Part shown: piece by piece, positions 17,048 through 25,283 of the stretch | How the letters are laid out: the number at the start of each line of letters is the position of its first letter | Numbering within the stretch: position 1 is the stretch's first letter | Assembly: GCF_001519065.1 (NCBI RefSeq) | Contig: NZ_KQ954255.1 | Location: 156,723 to 220,722 of the forward strand | Source: Novosphingobium sp. FSW06-99 | GTDB taxonomy: Bacteria; Pseudomonadota; Alphaproteobacteria; Sphingomonadales; Sphingomonadaceae | Direction: 5' to 3' | Length of the DNA: 64,000 nt | The notes under the pieces: generated by a model | Database searches by the model: none | The model's input: the letters and a program-made list of their open reading frames with translations, nothing else | Told to the model about the DNA's origin: nothing | Made by a program: the position numbers and the translations under genes

Positions 17048-18196
17048 ATGAAAGTCCTGTTCTATCTTCCGGTGATCACGCCCTGGTGGTTTGTCCATAT
17101 CATAACGCCGGTCTTGCGCGCGCTCGACGGCGATGGCGCCGTGGCGCAAGTCCATGTGATCGTGGCGCCGCTGTGGCGCGGCACCGGCATCACGTCGCAG
17201 CACTGGCAACCGCTGGCCGGGCTGACCAAGCTGCGCCTGCATCTGATCGATCTGGCCTGGGGGGTCACCGCCTGCGCCGATTTTCGCGAAGATGGCGCGC
17301 GGATTTCCGGCCTGGTCGATCTGATCGATACCATCGCACCTGATCTGACCCTGGTGCGCAGCGCCGATCTGGCCACGCCCGCGCGCTTTGCCGGATGCAC
17401 ACGGTTCATCACCGAGGCGGCGGCGGGGCCGTTCGTCACCGATCCGCGCTGGATCGTGCTCGAACACCGACCGTTTCACCACGGTCACCGGCCTGACGGG
17501 CCGCTGGCCATGGTAGATGGCTGTGCCGATGCGGTGGTGCAAATGGCGCCCCCGGCGCCGCAACCGGGCATTGCGGCCACGCGCGCCGGGCTTGGCCTGC
17601 CGATGGATCGGCCCGTGCTGGCGGTGCCCTTGCACTATGAGCATGAGGAGAATTTTTACTTGCGCCACGCCGCGTCGGGCCCGGCGCCGGGGCTGATTGC
17701 GCGCCTGCTCGACCATTTCGACGCGCGGGTGCTGCTGGCGATCACCGATCATCCGCTCAACCGCCTGCATGTCGATCGCGGCGATCTCTATCGCATGCTC
17801 GATGCACTGGGCGATCGCGTACAGCTTTGCACGCAGGATGATGCCACCGCGGGTCTGGCGCGCTGTGCCGATGCGATGGTTTGCGATCTGAGCAAATGCT
17901 GGTCGCTGGCGGCCTGGTACGGCACGCCGATCATGCATCTGGGGCACTGGCCGATGGCAGACTGGGTGCATGCCCTGCCGGGGCTGTCCGCCTGTCCGCC
18001 GCTGCCCCGGCGCGCCGATCTGCCCGCCGCCGACCCTGCCGAATGTCGCCGCTGGTTCGGCTGGCATCTGGGCACGCGTCTGTTGCGGCCCGACCACTGC
18101 GATCTGGCGATGCTGCTGCGTCTGGCCGACGGCACCCCCGATGAGGCCGATATTGCGGCCAATCTCGCCGCGTTGCGGGCGGCGCAACCGGCATGA
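17048..18196 (+). CDS. Putative GT-B-like glycosyltransferase / surface sugar protein
   Basis: The protein has 382 residues. The start MKVLFYLPVITPWWFVHIITPVL and alternating beta-alpha pattern resemble the N-terminal Rossmann half of GT-B enzymes, and the C-terminal half ends in DAMVCDLSKCWSLAAWYGTPIMHLG, reminiscent of the donor-binding region of CDP-glycerol or capsule glycosyltransferases. There is no signal peptide or membrane segment. No close family is recognised, so glycosyltransferase is an inference supported by context: it overlaps (ATGA, 18193-18196) a KpsF-like isomerase gene that overlaps a CMP-sugar synthetase gene. The ATG at 17048 has GCGAGGG upstream; the frame is open for 72 further codons upstream but without coding character. 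Confidence 0.5.
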   Translation: MKVLFYLPVITPWWFVHIITPVLRALDGDGAVAQVHVIVAPLWRGTGITSQHWQPLAGLTKLRLHLIDLAWGVTACADFREDGARISGLVDLIDTIAPDLTLVRSADLATPARFAGCTRFITEAAAGPFVTDPRWIVLEHRPFHHGHRPDGPLAMVDGCADAVVQMAPPAPQPGIAATRAGLGLPMDRPVLAVPLHYEHEENFYLRHAASGPAPGLIARLLDHFDARVLLAITDHPLNRLHVDRGDLYRMLDALGDRVQLCTQDDATAGLARCADAMVCDLSKCWSLAAWYGTPIMHLGHWPMADWVHALPGLSACPPLPRRADLPAADPAECRRWFGWHLGTRLLRPDHCDLAMLLRLADGTPDEADIAANLAALRAAQPA

Positions 18197-19194
18197 GCAA
18201 ACCTGCCCCCGCCTTGTCCGGTCCGGTGCCAGTGGACACGGCGATGCCGTGGGCGCTGGATGTCTTGCGCAAGGAGGCGGCGGCGCTGGCCGGGTTGATC
18301 GCCGATCCGCCGCCTGCCCTGGCCGGGGCGATCCACCGCGTGGCGGCCACCGATCGCCCGGTGTTGTGCTGCGGGGCGGGCAAATCGGGGCTGGTTGCGG
18401 CCAAGACGGCGGCCACATTGGCCAGTCTGGGCATCCCGGCCTTTGCCTTGTCTGCGGGCGATGCTGCGCATGGCGATCTGGGCGCGGTCACGCCGGGCAG
18501 CACGTTGCTGCTGTTTTCCAACAGCGGCAACACCGCCGAAATCCTGCGCATCGTTCCCGGCCTGCGCGCACGCGATTGCCATCTGATCGCGCTGGTGGGC
18601 CGCGCGGATTCGCCGCTGGGCCGCGCCGCCGATACCGTGGTCGAATTGCGCCTGGCGCATGAGGCCGATCATCTCGGGCTTGCTCCCACCGCCAGCACGA
18701 CGCTGCAGATGGCGGTGGGGGATGCCATCGCGGTAGCCGCCAGCCGCTTGCGCGGGTTTTCGCGCGCGGATTTCCTGCGCAGCCACCCGGCGGGGCTGCT
18801 GGGCCAGCGCGCGCTGCCGGTGACGGCGGTAATGCGCCGGGGCGCGGCGCTGCCCACCGTGCTGGCGCACATGACCCTGGCCGAAGTTGCCAGCGTGATG
18901 TCGTCGGGGCTGATCGGGGCGGCTTGCGTGGTCGATTGGCAGGGCGGGCTGCTGGGGCTGATCGTCGATGGCGACATTCGCCGCGCGGTGCAGGCGCAGC
19001 AGGATTTTCATCGCGTGACCGCCGCCGCGGTGATGCGCGAAAGCCCGGTGGTGGTCGCCGACACGGCGCTGCTGGGTGAAGCGCTCGATCTTATGCAGCA
19101 CCGCGATCGCGGCCTGCTGGTCCTGCCCGTGGTCGATGACGCCGACCGGTTGCAGGGCATTCTTCACAGCGTCGATCTGGTACCCGGCCGATGA
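18193..19194 (+). CDS. KpsF/KdsD/GutQ-type sugar-phosphate isomerase (SIS + two CBS)
   Basis: The 333-residue product has an SIS domain (about 20-205) and two CBS modules (about 205-333). Family members interconvert ribulose 5-phosphate and arabinose 5-phosphate, the first step to KDO. GAGKSG (61-66, Lys64), SNSGNTAE (109-116), HEADHLGLAPTAST (156-169) and SHPAGLLG (197-204) are in place. Compared with E. coli KdsD as I remember it, the HPGEAAHGDLG loop reads LSAGDAAHGDLG (His to Ser, Glu to Asp) and SNSGESSE reads SNSGNTAE, so the substrate may differ. It overlaps both neighbours by four bases, forming the middle of a tightly coupled three-gene operon. Confidence 0.85.
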   Translation: MSKPAPALSGPVPVDTAMPWALDVLRKEAAALAGLIADPPPALAGAIHRVAATDRPVLCCGAGKSGLVAAKTAATLASLGIPAFALSAGDAAHGDLGAVTPGSTLLLFSNSGNTAEILRIVPGLRARDCHLIALVGRADSPLGRAADTVVELRLAHEADHLGLAPTASTTLQMAVGDAIAVAASRLRGFSRADFLRSHPAGLLGQRALPVTAVMRRGAALPTVLAHMTLAEVASVMSSGLIGAACVVDWQGGLLGLIVDGDIRRAVQAQQDFHRVTAAAVMRESPVVVADTALLGEALDLMQHRDRGLLVLPVVDDADRLQGILHSVDLVPGR

Positions 19195-20525
19195 AGCCCT
19201 TCAATCCCGCCCCGCGCGTTGTCGCGATCACCCCCGCCAAGGGCACCAGCGAACGCATCGCCAACAAAAATTGCGCGGTGCTCGATGGCGACCACTTGTT
19301 CCGGCGCAAACTGCGGCAATTGCTCGGTTGTGCCACGATCGATGCGGTCTTTCTCGATACCGAATGCGACGCGATTGCCGATCTTGCCGCCGATCTGCCG
19401 GTGCGCCGCTTGCATCGTCCGGCGGCGCTGGCCAGCAATGCCTGCGACGGGCACGACCTGTTTGCGTGGGAATGTCACGCGGCAGGACCGGCGGATTTCT
19501 ATGTCCAGGCCTTGTGCACCGCGCCGTTCGTCAATGCCGACACGATCGACCGCGCGGTGCGCCGCCTGATCGAGGACCCCGCCGCCGACAGCCTGGTCGC
19601 GGTGTCGAAGGCCAGGCAGTATGGCTGGTCGAACGGTGCGCCCGATTATGGTGCGGGGCGCATACCCAACAGTGTCGATCTGTCCCCCAGCGTGATCGAG
19701 GCGATGAGCCTCTACATCGTGCGCCGCCGCCCCGGCGAGGCACCGCCAACGCGCCGGTTCGGCACGGCGCCGGTGCTGTTCGAACTCGATCCCACCGAAC
19801 AGGTCGATATCAACAACCCGGCCGATCTGGCCATGGCCGAGGCCTTGTGCGCGGGCCATCGCGCGGCGCAAGTGACGCGCATGCGCGCGCTGTGCCCCTA
19901 TCTGTCATCGCCGGTGCTGGCCGATATCGCCAAGGACACCGGGCTTGGCGCGGTACTGCCCCGGGCCATCGCCGCCACCAGCCCCGGCAAGATGCTGGGC
20001 CGCGCGCGCACGCTGCAACTGGTCGCCATTCCGGCGCAGGAGCGCACGACCGAGCGCTGGCGCGGGATCTACGATGCGCTCGACAGCTATCGCTTTGTGC
20101 GGCCCGGGTGCGTGATTGCGGTGGCCAACGAGGTGCCCGCTCATGCCTATTTCGGCGATCTTAACGCCACGCTGGCGATCCGGTCGGGTGCGGTCGGCGC
20201 GGTGATCGACGGGGTCACGCGCGACAGCCGCGATGTCGCGCTGCTTGGCCTGCCGGTCTATGCGCGGGGCAGCTATTGCGATGATATCAAGTACGAAGGC
20301 ACGGTTGGTGCGATGAACCGCCCGATCCGCATCGGCGACGTGCCGATCTGCCATGACGACATGATCTTCGGCGACGAAAACGGCGTGGTGGTCATCCCCG
20401 AAAAGCACTGGCCGCATGTCGAACAGGCGGCATGGGACGTGCTGTCGAATGAGGCGCGCATCCGCATCATGGCCGCGCGCGGCCAGGATGTGCAGACCAT
20501 CCTGGCCGAATGCGGCGCATTTTGA
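19191..20525 (+). CDS. CMP-sugar synthetase fused to RraA-type aldolase-like domain
   Basis: Residues 1-225 form a NeuA/KdsB-like cytidylyltransferase: ITPAKGTSERIANKN (13-27) replaces the usual PARGGSKRIPGKN, followed by FLDTECDAIADLA (54-66), VQALCTAPF (105-113) and VDINNPADLAMAEAL (205-219). Residues 230-444 form an RraA fold with FGDLNATLAI (321-330), AVIDGVTRDSRD (337-348) and DENGVVVIP (395-403). The spacing D323-X20-R344-D345 is the signature of class II pyruvate aldolases/oxaloacetate decarboxylases in this fold. Expected chemistry is activation of a 2-keto-3-deoxy sugar with CTP plus an aldol or decarboxylation step on a pyruvate unit. It is the last gene of the trio. The domain combination is not one I recognise. 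Confidence 0.8.
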   Translation: MKPFNPAPRVVAITPAKGTSERIANKNCAVLDGDHLFRRKLRQLLGCATIDAVFLDTECDAIADLAADLPVRRLHRPAALASNACDGHDLFAWECHAAGPADFYVQALCTAPFVNADTIDRAVRRLIEDPAADSLVAVSKARQYGWSNGAPDYGAGRIPNSVDLSPSVIEAMSLYIVRRRPGEAPPTRRFGTAPVLFELDPTEQVDINNPADLAMAEALCAGHRAAQVTRMRALCPYLSSPVLADIAKDTGLGAVLPRAIAATSPGKMLGRARTLQLVAIPAQERTTERWRGIYDALDSYRFVRPGCVIAVANEVPAHAYFGDLNATLAIRSGAVGAVIDGVTRDSRDVALLGLPVYARGSYCDDIKYEGTVGAMNRPIRIGDVPICHDDMIFGDENGVVVIPEKHWPHVEQAAWDVLSNEARIRIMAARGQDVQTILAECGAF

Positions 20526-20820
20526 GGCGGCGTGGCAGCAATCTGCGGCGCACCCGGCCACACCGTCAACACGCGATGGCGGGCGCCGACAAATTTGCGC
20601 GTTTGCGACAATTCCGGTGAAGCGATCCAGGTTAGGTTGTGATTCGGACTATCTGAAAAGCGTTCCGTTGATTCGGTTTCTTTGCTTGTTGCAGAACAGC
20701 GCAATGGATTGTCGCGCGGGCGTCTGCGTTGCCTCAAGGTGCTGATCAGATTGCTGTCTTGCGCACGAAACTCGTGCTAGTGTTGGAACGACCGTTGTCG
20801 ATTTACAAGGTGACAGAGGC
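20526..20820. other. Intergenic region before RND efflux operon
   Basis: A 295-bp region between the sugar operon and the efflux operon. I see no terminator hairpin with a T-run, no RNA gene and no convincing operator. AT content rises between 20640 and 20700, where the efflux promoter probably lies. Confidence 0.4.
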
Positions 20821-22077
20821 ATGATCGGGCGTGATACTCTGCGTAATTCACTTCCTGTCGATCGCCCCGCCACCCAACCGTATCGGTTGGTCGCGTCAGC
20901 CTTGTGCAGTTTGCTGATCGTTGGGTGCACCGCAAAACCAGCGGCACCGGCGCCGCGTGTACCGCATGTTTCGGTGGGCAAACCGCTGCGCCGCGACGTG
21001 GTCGATTGGGACACCTATATCGGACGGTTCGAGGCACCCCAGTCGGTCGATCTGCGCGCCCGGGTAACCGGTGTGGTCACCCGGATCCTGGTCAAGGACG
21101 GGCAGGACGTCAAGGCGGGGCAGCCGCTGTTCGAGATCGATCCGCGCCCGTACCGTGCGGTCCTGTTGCAGGCAGAGGCCCAGATTGCCGCTGCGAATGC
21201 CACGCTGGCCAACGCGGCATCGGTGGAAAAACGCTCGGCCGAACTGGTCAAGGCGCAAGCGGTATCGCGCGAAGAGCTTGAAAACGACCAGGCGCAAGTC
21301 CGCACGGCAAAGGCCAATCTGCAATCGGCCGAAGCGGCCGCCTACAATGCCCGGCTGAACCTGGGCTTCACGATGGTGCGGGCGCCGGTCAGCGGACGGA
21401 TTTCATCGCGGCGGGTGTCGCTGGGTGATCAGGTTACCAATGGTGACACGCTGTTGACCACCGTCGTGTCGCTCGATCCGATCTGGTTCACGTTCGACGG
21501 TGCGGAAAGCTTCTACCTCAAATATATGCGCCAGGCGCTGACCGGCGCGCGCAAATCCTCGCGGGTTGCCCCCAATCCGGTCGATATCCAGCTATCCGAC
21601 GAAACGAACTATCCCCATCGCGGAGAGATGGCGTTTGTCGACAATGCCATCGACACCGGATCAGGCACCATCCGCGCGCATGCGGTGCTGCCCAATCCCG
21701 ATCACTTTCTGACCCCCGGCATGTTCGGGCGGGCCCGTCTGCTCGGTTCGGGCTCGTATCACGCGCTGCTTATTCCCGATGAGGCGATCGTTACCGACCA
21801 GTCGCGCAAGCTGGTGTTTGTGCTCGGCCGCGATGGCACCGTGACGCAACGGGTCATCGAAACCGGGCCCCAGATCATGGGCTTGCGCGCGGTTCGCGAT
21901 GGGCTCGGGCCAAACGACATGGTCGTGCTGGACGGGTTGGCACAGTTGCAGCCGGGCGCGAAAGTCGACGCCCGGCAAGTGGCCATCAAACCCCGCTCCG
22001 CCGACACCGAACCGGGCACAGAACGCCTGACGGTGCCGCAGCCGAATGCCGCGACGCTTGCCGGCTCGGCCAAATAG
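20821..22077 (+). CDS. RND efflux periplasmic adaptor lipoprotein (MexE/AcrA-like)
   Basis: This 418-residue membrane fusion protein links an inner membrane RND pump to an outer membrane channel. A lipobox LLIVGC (about residues 35-40) follows a positively charged start. Next come the lipoyl-like half motif LRARVTGVVTRILVKDGQDVKAGQPLFEIDP, a coiled-coil hairpin (about 110-170), the second lipoyl half with VRAPVSGRISSRRVSLGDQV, and a beta-barrel domain. The LFEIDPRPY and TVVSLDPIWFTF motifs resemble the MexE subgroup. It is the first gene of a three-gene operon with the permease 11 bp downstream and the outer membrane factor after that. No regulator gene adjoins. Confidence 0.92.
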   Translation: MIGRDTLRNSLPVDRPATQPYRLVASALCSLLIVGCTAKPAAPAPRVPHVSVGKPLRRDVVDWDTYIGRFEAPQSVDLRARVTGVVTRILVKDGQDVKAGQPLFEIDPRPYRAVLLQAEAQIAAANATLANAASVEKRSAELVKAQAVSREELENDQAQVRTAKANLQSAEAAAYNARLNLGFTMVRAPVSGRISSRRVSLGDQVTNGDTLLTTVVSLDPIWFTFDGAESFYLKYMRQALTGARKSSRVAPNPVDIQLSDETNYPHRGEMAFVDNAIDTGSGTIRAHAVLPNPDHFLTPGMFGRARLLGSGSYHALLIPDEAIVTDQSRKLVFVLGRDGTVTQRVIETGPQIMGLRAVRDGLGPNDMVVLDGLAQLQPGAKVDARQVAIKPRSADTEPGTERLTVPQPNAATLAGSAK

Positions 22078-22088
22078 GGGGCCGCGCG

Positions 22089-25000
22089 GTGCGTTTTCCC
22101 CATTTCTTCATCGAACGCCCGATCTTTGCGGCCGTCGTTTCGATCCTTATCGTCATCGTCGGGGCGATCTCGTTTCCAAGCCTGCCGGTGGGGCAGTATC
22201 CTGAGATCGCACCACCCACCGTAACCGTCAGCGCAAGCTATCCCGGAGCCACCGCCGAAACGATGGCGGCGACGGTTGCAACGCCACTTGAAGAACAGAT
22301 CAACGGCGTCGAGAACATGCTCTACATGTCCTCGTCCTCGGTTGGTGACGGAACGCTGACGATCACCGTCACGTTCAAGCTGGGCACCGACATAAACGCC
22401 GCGCAAGTTCTGGTGCAGAACCGCGTGTCCGAGGCGGAGCCGCGCCTGCCCGATCAGACCAGGGCGATCGGTGTGACTGTGCGCAAGGCGTCACCCAACA
22501 TCCTGATGGCGCTGTCATTCTATTCGCCCGATCACTCGCTGGATCAGCAATATATCTCCAACTACGTGACGCTCCAGGTGACCGACCGTATCAAGCGTAT
22601 TGCCGGGGTCGGCGATACGCGGGTGATCGGCGGGCGCGACTATGCGATGCGGATATGGATCGATCCCGATCTGGCCGCCTCGCGCAATTTGACCGACCAG
22701 GAGGTTATCCAGGCGATCCAGGGCCAGAACGCGCAAGTGGCCGCCGGAACGATCGGATCGCCGCCGTTCGGCACCAAGCCCAATGCCTTTCAGCTTGGCA
22801 TCCAGACGCTCGGGCGGCTGACGTCGCCCGAACAGTTTGGCGACATCATTCTCAAGCGGCGCGATGACGGGGGGCTGACGCGCCTGCACGACATCGCGCG
22901 GATCGAGCTTGGCGGGCAGGACTACACCACCAATGCCTATGTGGCGGGCAAGGATTCGACCGTGCTGGCGGTCAACCAGTTGCCGGGTTCGAACGCGCTG
23001 GCCACCGCAGACGCCATTCACCGCGAAATGGCCGAGCTGGCGAAGAGCTTTCCGCCGGGAATGGCCTACGAAATCCCCTATCACCCGACCGACTATATCT
23101 CGGAATCGATCCACGAGGTGCGCCAGACGCTGTTCGAGGCGCTGGTGCTGGTGGCATTGGTCGTGCTCATCTTTCTGCAAAGCTGGCGTGCCGCAATCAT
23201 CCCGCTCATCGCGATCCCCATCTCGTTGACCGGTTCGTTCGCCTTCATGGCGGCCTTCGGTTTCTCGTTGAACAATCTGTCGCTGTTCGGGCTGGTGCTG
23301 GCGATCGGCGTGGTGGTCGACGATGCGATCGTGGTGATCGAAAATATCGAACGGCTGATGGAAGAGGAAGGACTGTCCCCGCGCGAGGCGGCGCATAAAT
23401 CGATGGACGAAGTGTCCGGCGCGCTGATCGCGATCGCGCTCGTGCTGTGCGGGGTGTTCATCCCGACCGCGTTCATTCCCGGCATATCGGGGCAGTTCTA
23501 CAAGCAGTTCGCGCTGACCATCGTTGCCGCGACTGCGCTGTCGGCGTTTGTGTCGCTGACCCTTTCACCCGCGCTCGCAGCCTTGCTGCTGAAACCGCGC
23601 CAGCGTGACCAGGCGCCGAAACCGGGCGTGCGCGGATGGCCGGGGCGGTTTGCCAACGGGTTCAACAACGGCTTTGACCGTCTGTCCGATCGCTATGGCA
23701 AGCTGACCGTCAGGCTGGTGCGCGCGCTCGGGCTGATCGCGATCGCCTATGCCGGGCTGATCCTGATTGCGGGCTGGCGCTTCACGGAAACGCCGACCGG
23801 GTTCATTCCGCCGCAGGATCAGGGCTATCTGATTTCGGCAGTGCAGATGCCGCCCGGCACGTCGCTGGAACGCACGTCGGATTTCATGAAAAAGGCGATT
23901 GCGCTGGCCGGTGGGTTGAAGGGGACCGATACCAGCGTCGCCTTTGCCGGTTTTGATGGCGCCACGTTTACCACCGCGCCCAACACCGGCGTGATTTTCG
24001 TGGCGATGAAGCCGCGCAAGGATCGCGACGACATCACCGCGGACGAGTTCGCCAACCAGTTGCGCAAAGTCTATGGCACGCTGACCGAGGGCCGCATCCT
24101 GGTCATTCCTCCCCCGCCGGTGCAGGGGATCGGCACGGGCGGCGGGTTCAAGATGGAGATCGAGGATCGCAGCGGTCTGGGCTTTGTCGCGCTGGAAAAG
24201 GCGGCCAATGCGATGGCCCACGCCGCGAACGGGTCGCCCGGCATCCAGTCGACATTCACGACGTTCAGCAACCAGACCCCGCGTCTGACGGCGGATATCG
24301 ACCGTGAACGGGCCGAACAGGCCGGCGTGGCCGTGCCGAACGTGTTCTCGACACTGGGCACGTATCTGGGGTCGGCCTATATCAACGACTTCAATTATCT
24401 GGGCCGTACCTGGCGTGTCACAGCGCAAGCCGACGCCCGGTTCCGCCAATCGACCGCCGACATCGAACGGTTGCGCACCCGGTCCGCCAGCGGCGCGATG
24501 GTGCCGCTGGGCGCGGTGCTGACTGTCAGGAACGACGCCGGGCCGTACCGCGTGGTGCGCTACAACCTCTATCCCTCGGCTGAGTTGCAGGGCGACAGCG
24601 CGCGCGGTTTTTCGACCGGCCAGTCGCTGGCCACGATGGCCGGTCTGGCGCAGAAGATCCTGCCCAAGGGCATGACGTACGAATGGACCGATCTGGCCTT
24701 TCAGCAGCAGCAGGCGGGCAACACCGGCATCTACATTTTCGCGTTGGCGGTGCTGTTTGTGTTCCTGTTGCTGGCCGCGCAGTATGAATCGATCGTGCTG
24801 CCGCTGGCGGTGATCCTGATCGTGCCGATGTGTCTGCTGGCGGCGATCCTGGGCACCAACCTGATGGGCATGGACAACAACGTGCTGACCCAGATCGGGC
24901 TGGTCGTGCTGGTCGGGCTGGCCGCCAAGAATGCCATCCTGATCGTCGAATTTGCGCGGCAGGGTGAAGAGCACGGGCTGAGCCATCGCGATGCTGCGGC

Positions 25001-25283
25001 GCGCGCCGCGCATCAACGCCTGCGGCCGATCCTGATGACCTCGATCGCGTTCATTCTGGGTGTGCTGCCGCTCGTCCTGTCAAAAGGCCCCGGCTACGAA
25101 ATGCGGCAGGCGCTGGGGGTTGCGGTCTTTTTCGGGATGATCGGGGTGACGTTCTTCGGGTTGCTGTTCACCCCGAGCTTCTACGTCATCTCCAAGATGT
25201 TTGGCGAACGGGCGGCCACATGGGCCGCCGGATTGCGCCACAAACCAGAGCCCGACCCGCCCGGCGAGGAGACCGCAGGATGA
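22089..25283 (+). CDS. RND multidrug efflux permease, HAE1 family (MexF/AcrB-like)
   Basis: The 1064-residue proton/drug antiporter has twelve membrane helices and two large periplasmic loops. The N-terminus RFPHFFIERPIFAAVVSILIVIVGAIS and PVGQYPEIAPPTV are typical HAE1. The proton relay aspartates lie in GVVVDDAIVVIENIERLMEEEGLSP in helix 4, and LVGLAAKNAILIVEFARQ is seen in helix 10. The start is GTG at 22089 with TAGGGGG upstream. Substrates are unknown; MexF-like pumps commonly expel chloramphenicol-type, quinolone or aromatic compounds. The 3' end overlaps the outer membrane factor gene (ATGA at 25280-25283). Confidence 0.95.
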   Translation: MRFPHFFIERPIFAAVVSILIVIVGAISFPSLPVGQYPEIAPPTVTVSASYPGATAETMAATVATPLEEQINGVENMLYMSSSSVGDGTLTITVTFKLGTDINAAQVLVQNRVSEAEPRLPDQTRAIGVTVRKASPNILMALSFYSPDHSLDQQYISNYVTLQVTDRIKRIAGVGDTRVIGGRDYAMRIWIDPDLAASRNLTDQEVIQAIQGQNAQVAAGTIGSPPFGTKPNAFQLGIQTLGRLTSPEQFGDIILKRRDDGGLTRLHDIARIELGGQDYTTNAYVAGKDSTVLAVNQLPGSNALATADAIHREMAELAKSFPPGMAYEIPYHPTDYISESIHEVRQTLFEALVLVALVVLIFLQSWRAAIIPLIAIPISLTGSFAFMAAFGFSLNNLSLFGLVLAIGVVVDDAIVVIENIERLMEEEGLSPREAAHKSMDEVSGALIAIALVLCGVFIPTAFIPGISGQFYKQFALTIVAATALSAFVSLTLSPALAALLLKPRQRDQAPKPGVRGWPGRFANGFNNGFDRLSDRYGKLTVRLVRALGLIAIAYAGLILIAGWRFTETPTGFIPPQDQGYLISAVQMPPGTSLERTSDFMKKAIALAGGLKGTDTSVAFAGFDGATFTTAPNTGVIFVAMKPRKDRDDITADEFANQLRKVYGTLTEGRILVIPPPPVQGIGTGGGFKMEIEDRSGLGFVALEKAANAMAHAANGSPGIQSTFTTFSNQTPRLTADIDRERAEQAGVAVPNVFSTLGTYLGSAYINDFNYLGRTWRVTAQADARFRQSTADIERLRTRSASGAMVPLGAVLTVRNDAGPYRVVRYNLYPSAELQGDSARGFSTGQSLATMAGLAQKILPKGMTYEWTDLAFQQQQAGNTGIYIFALAVLFVFLLLAAQYESIVLPLAVILIVPMCLLAAILGTNLMGMDNNVLTQIGLVVLVGLAAKNAILIVEFARQGEEHGLSHRDAAARAAHQRLRPILMTSIAFILGVLPLVLSKGPGYEMRQALGVAVFFGMIGVTFFGLLFTPSFYVISKMFGERAATWAAGLRHKPEPDPPGEETAG

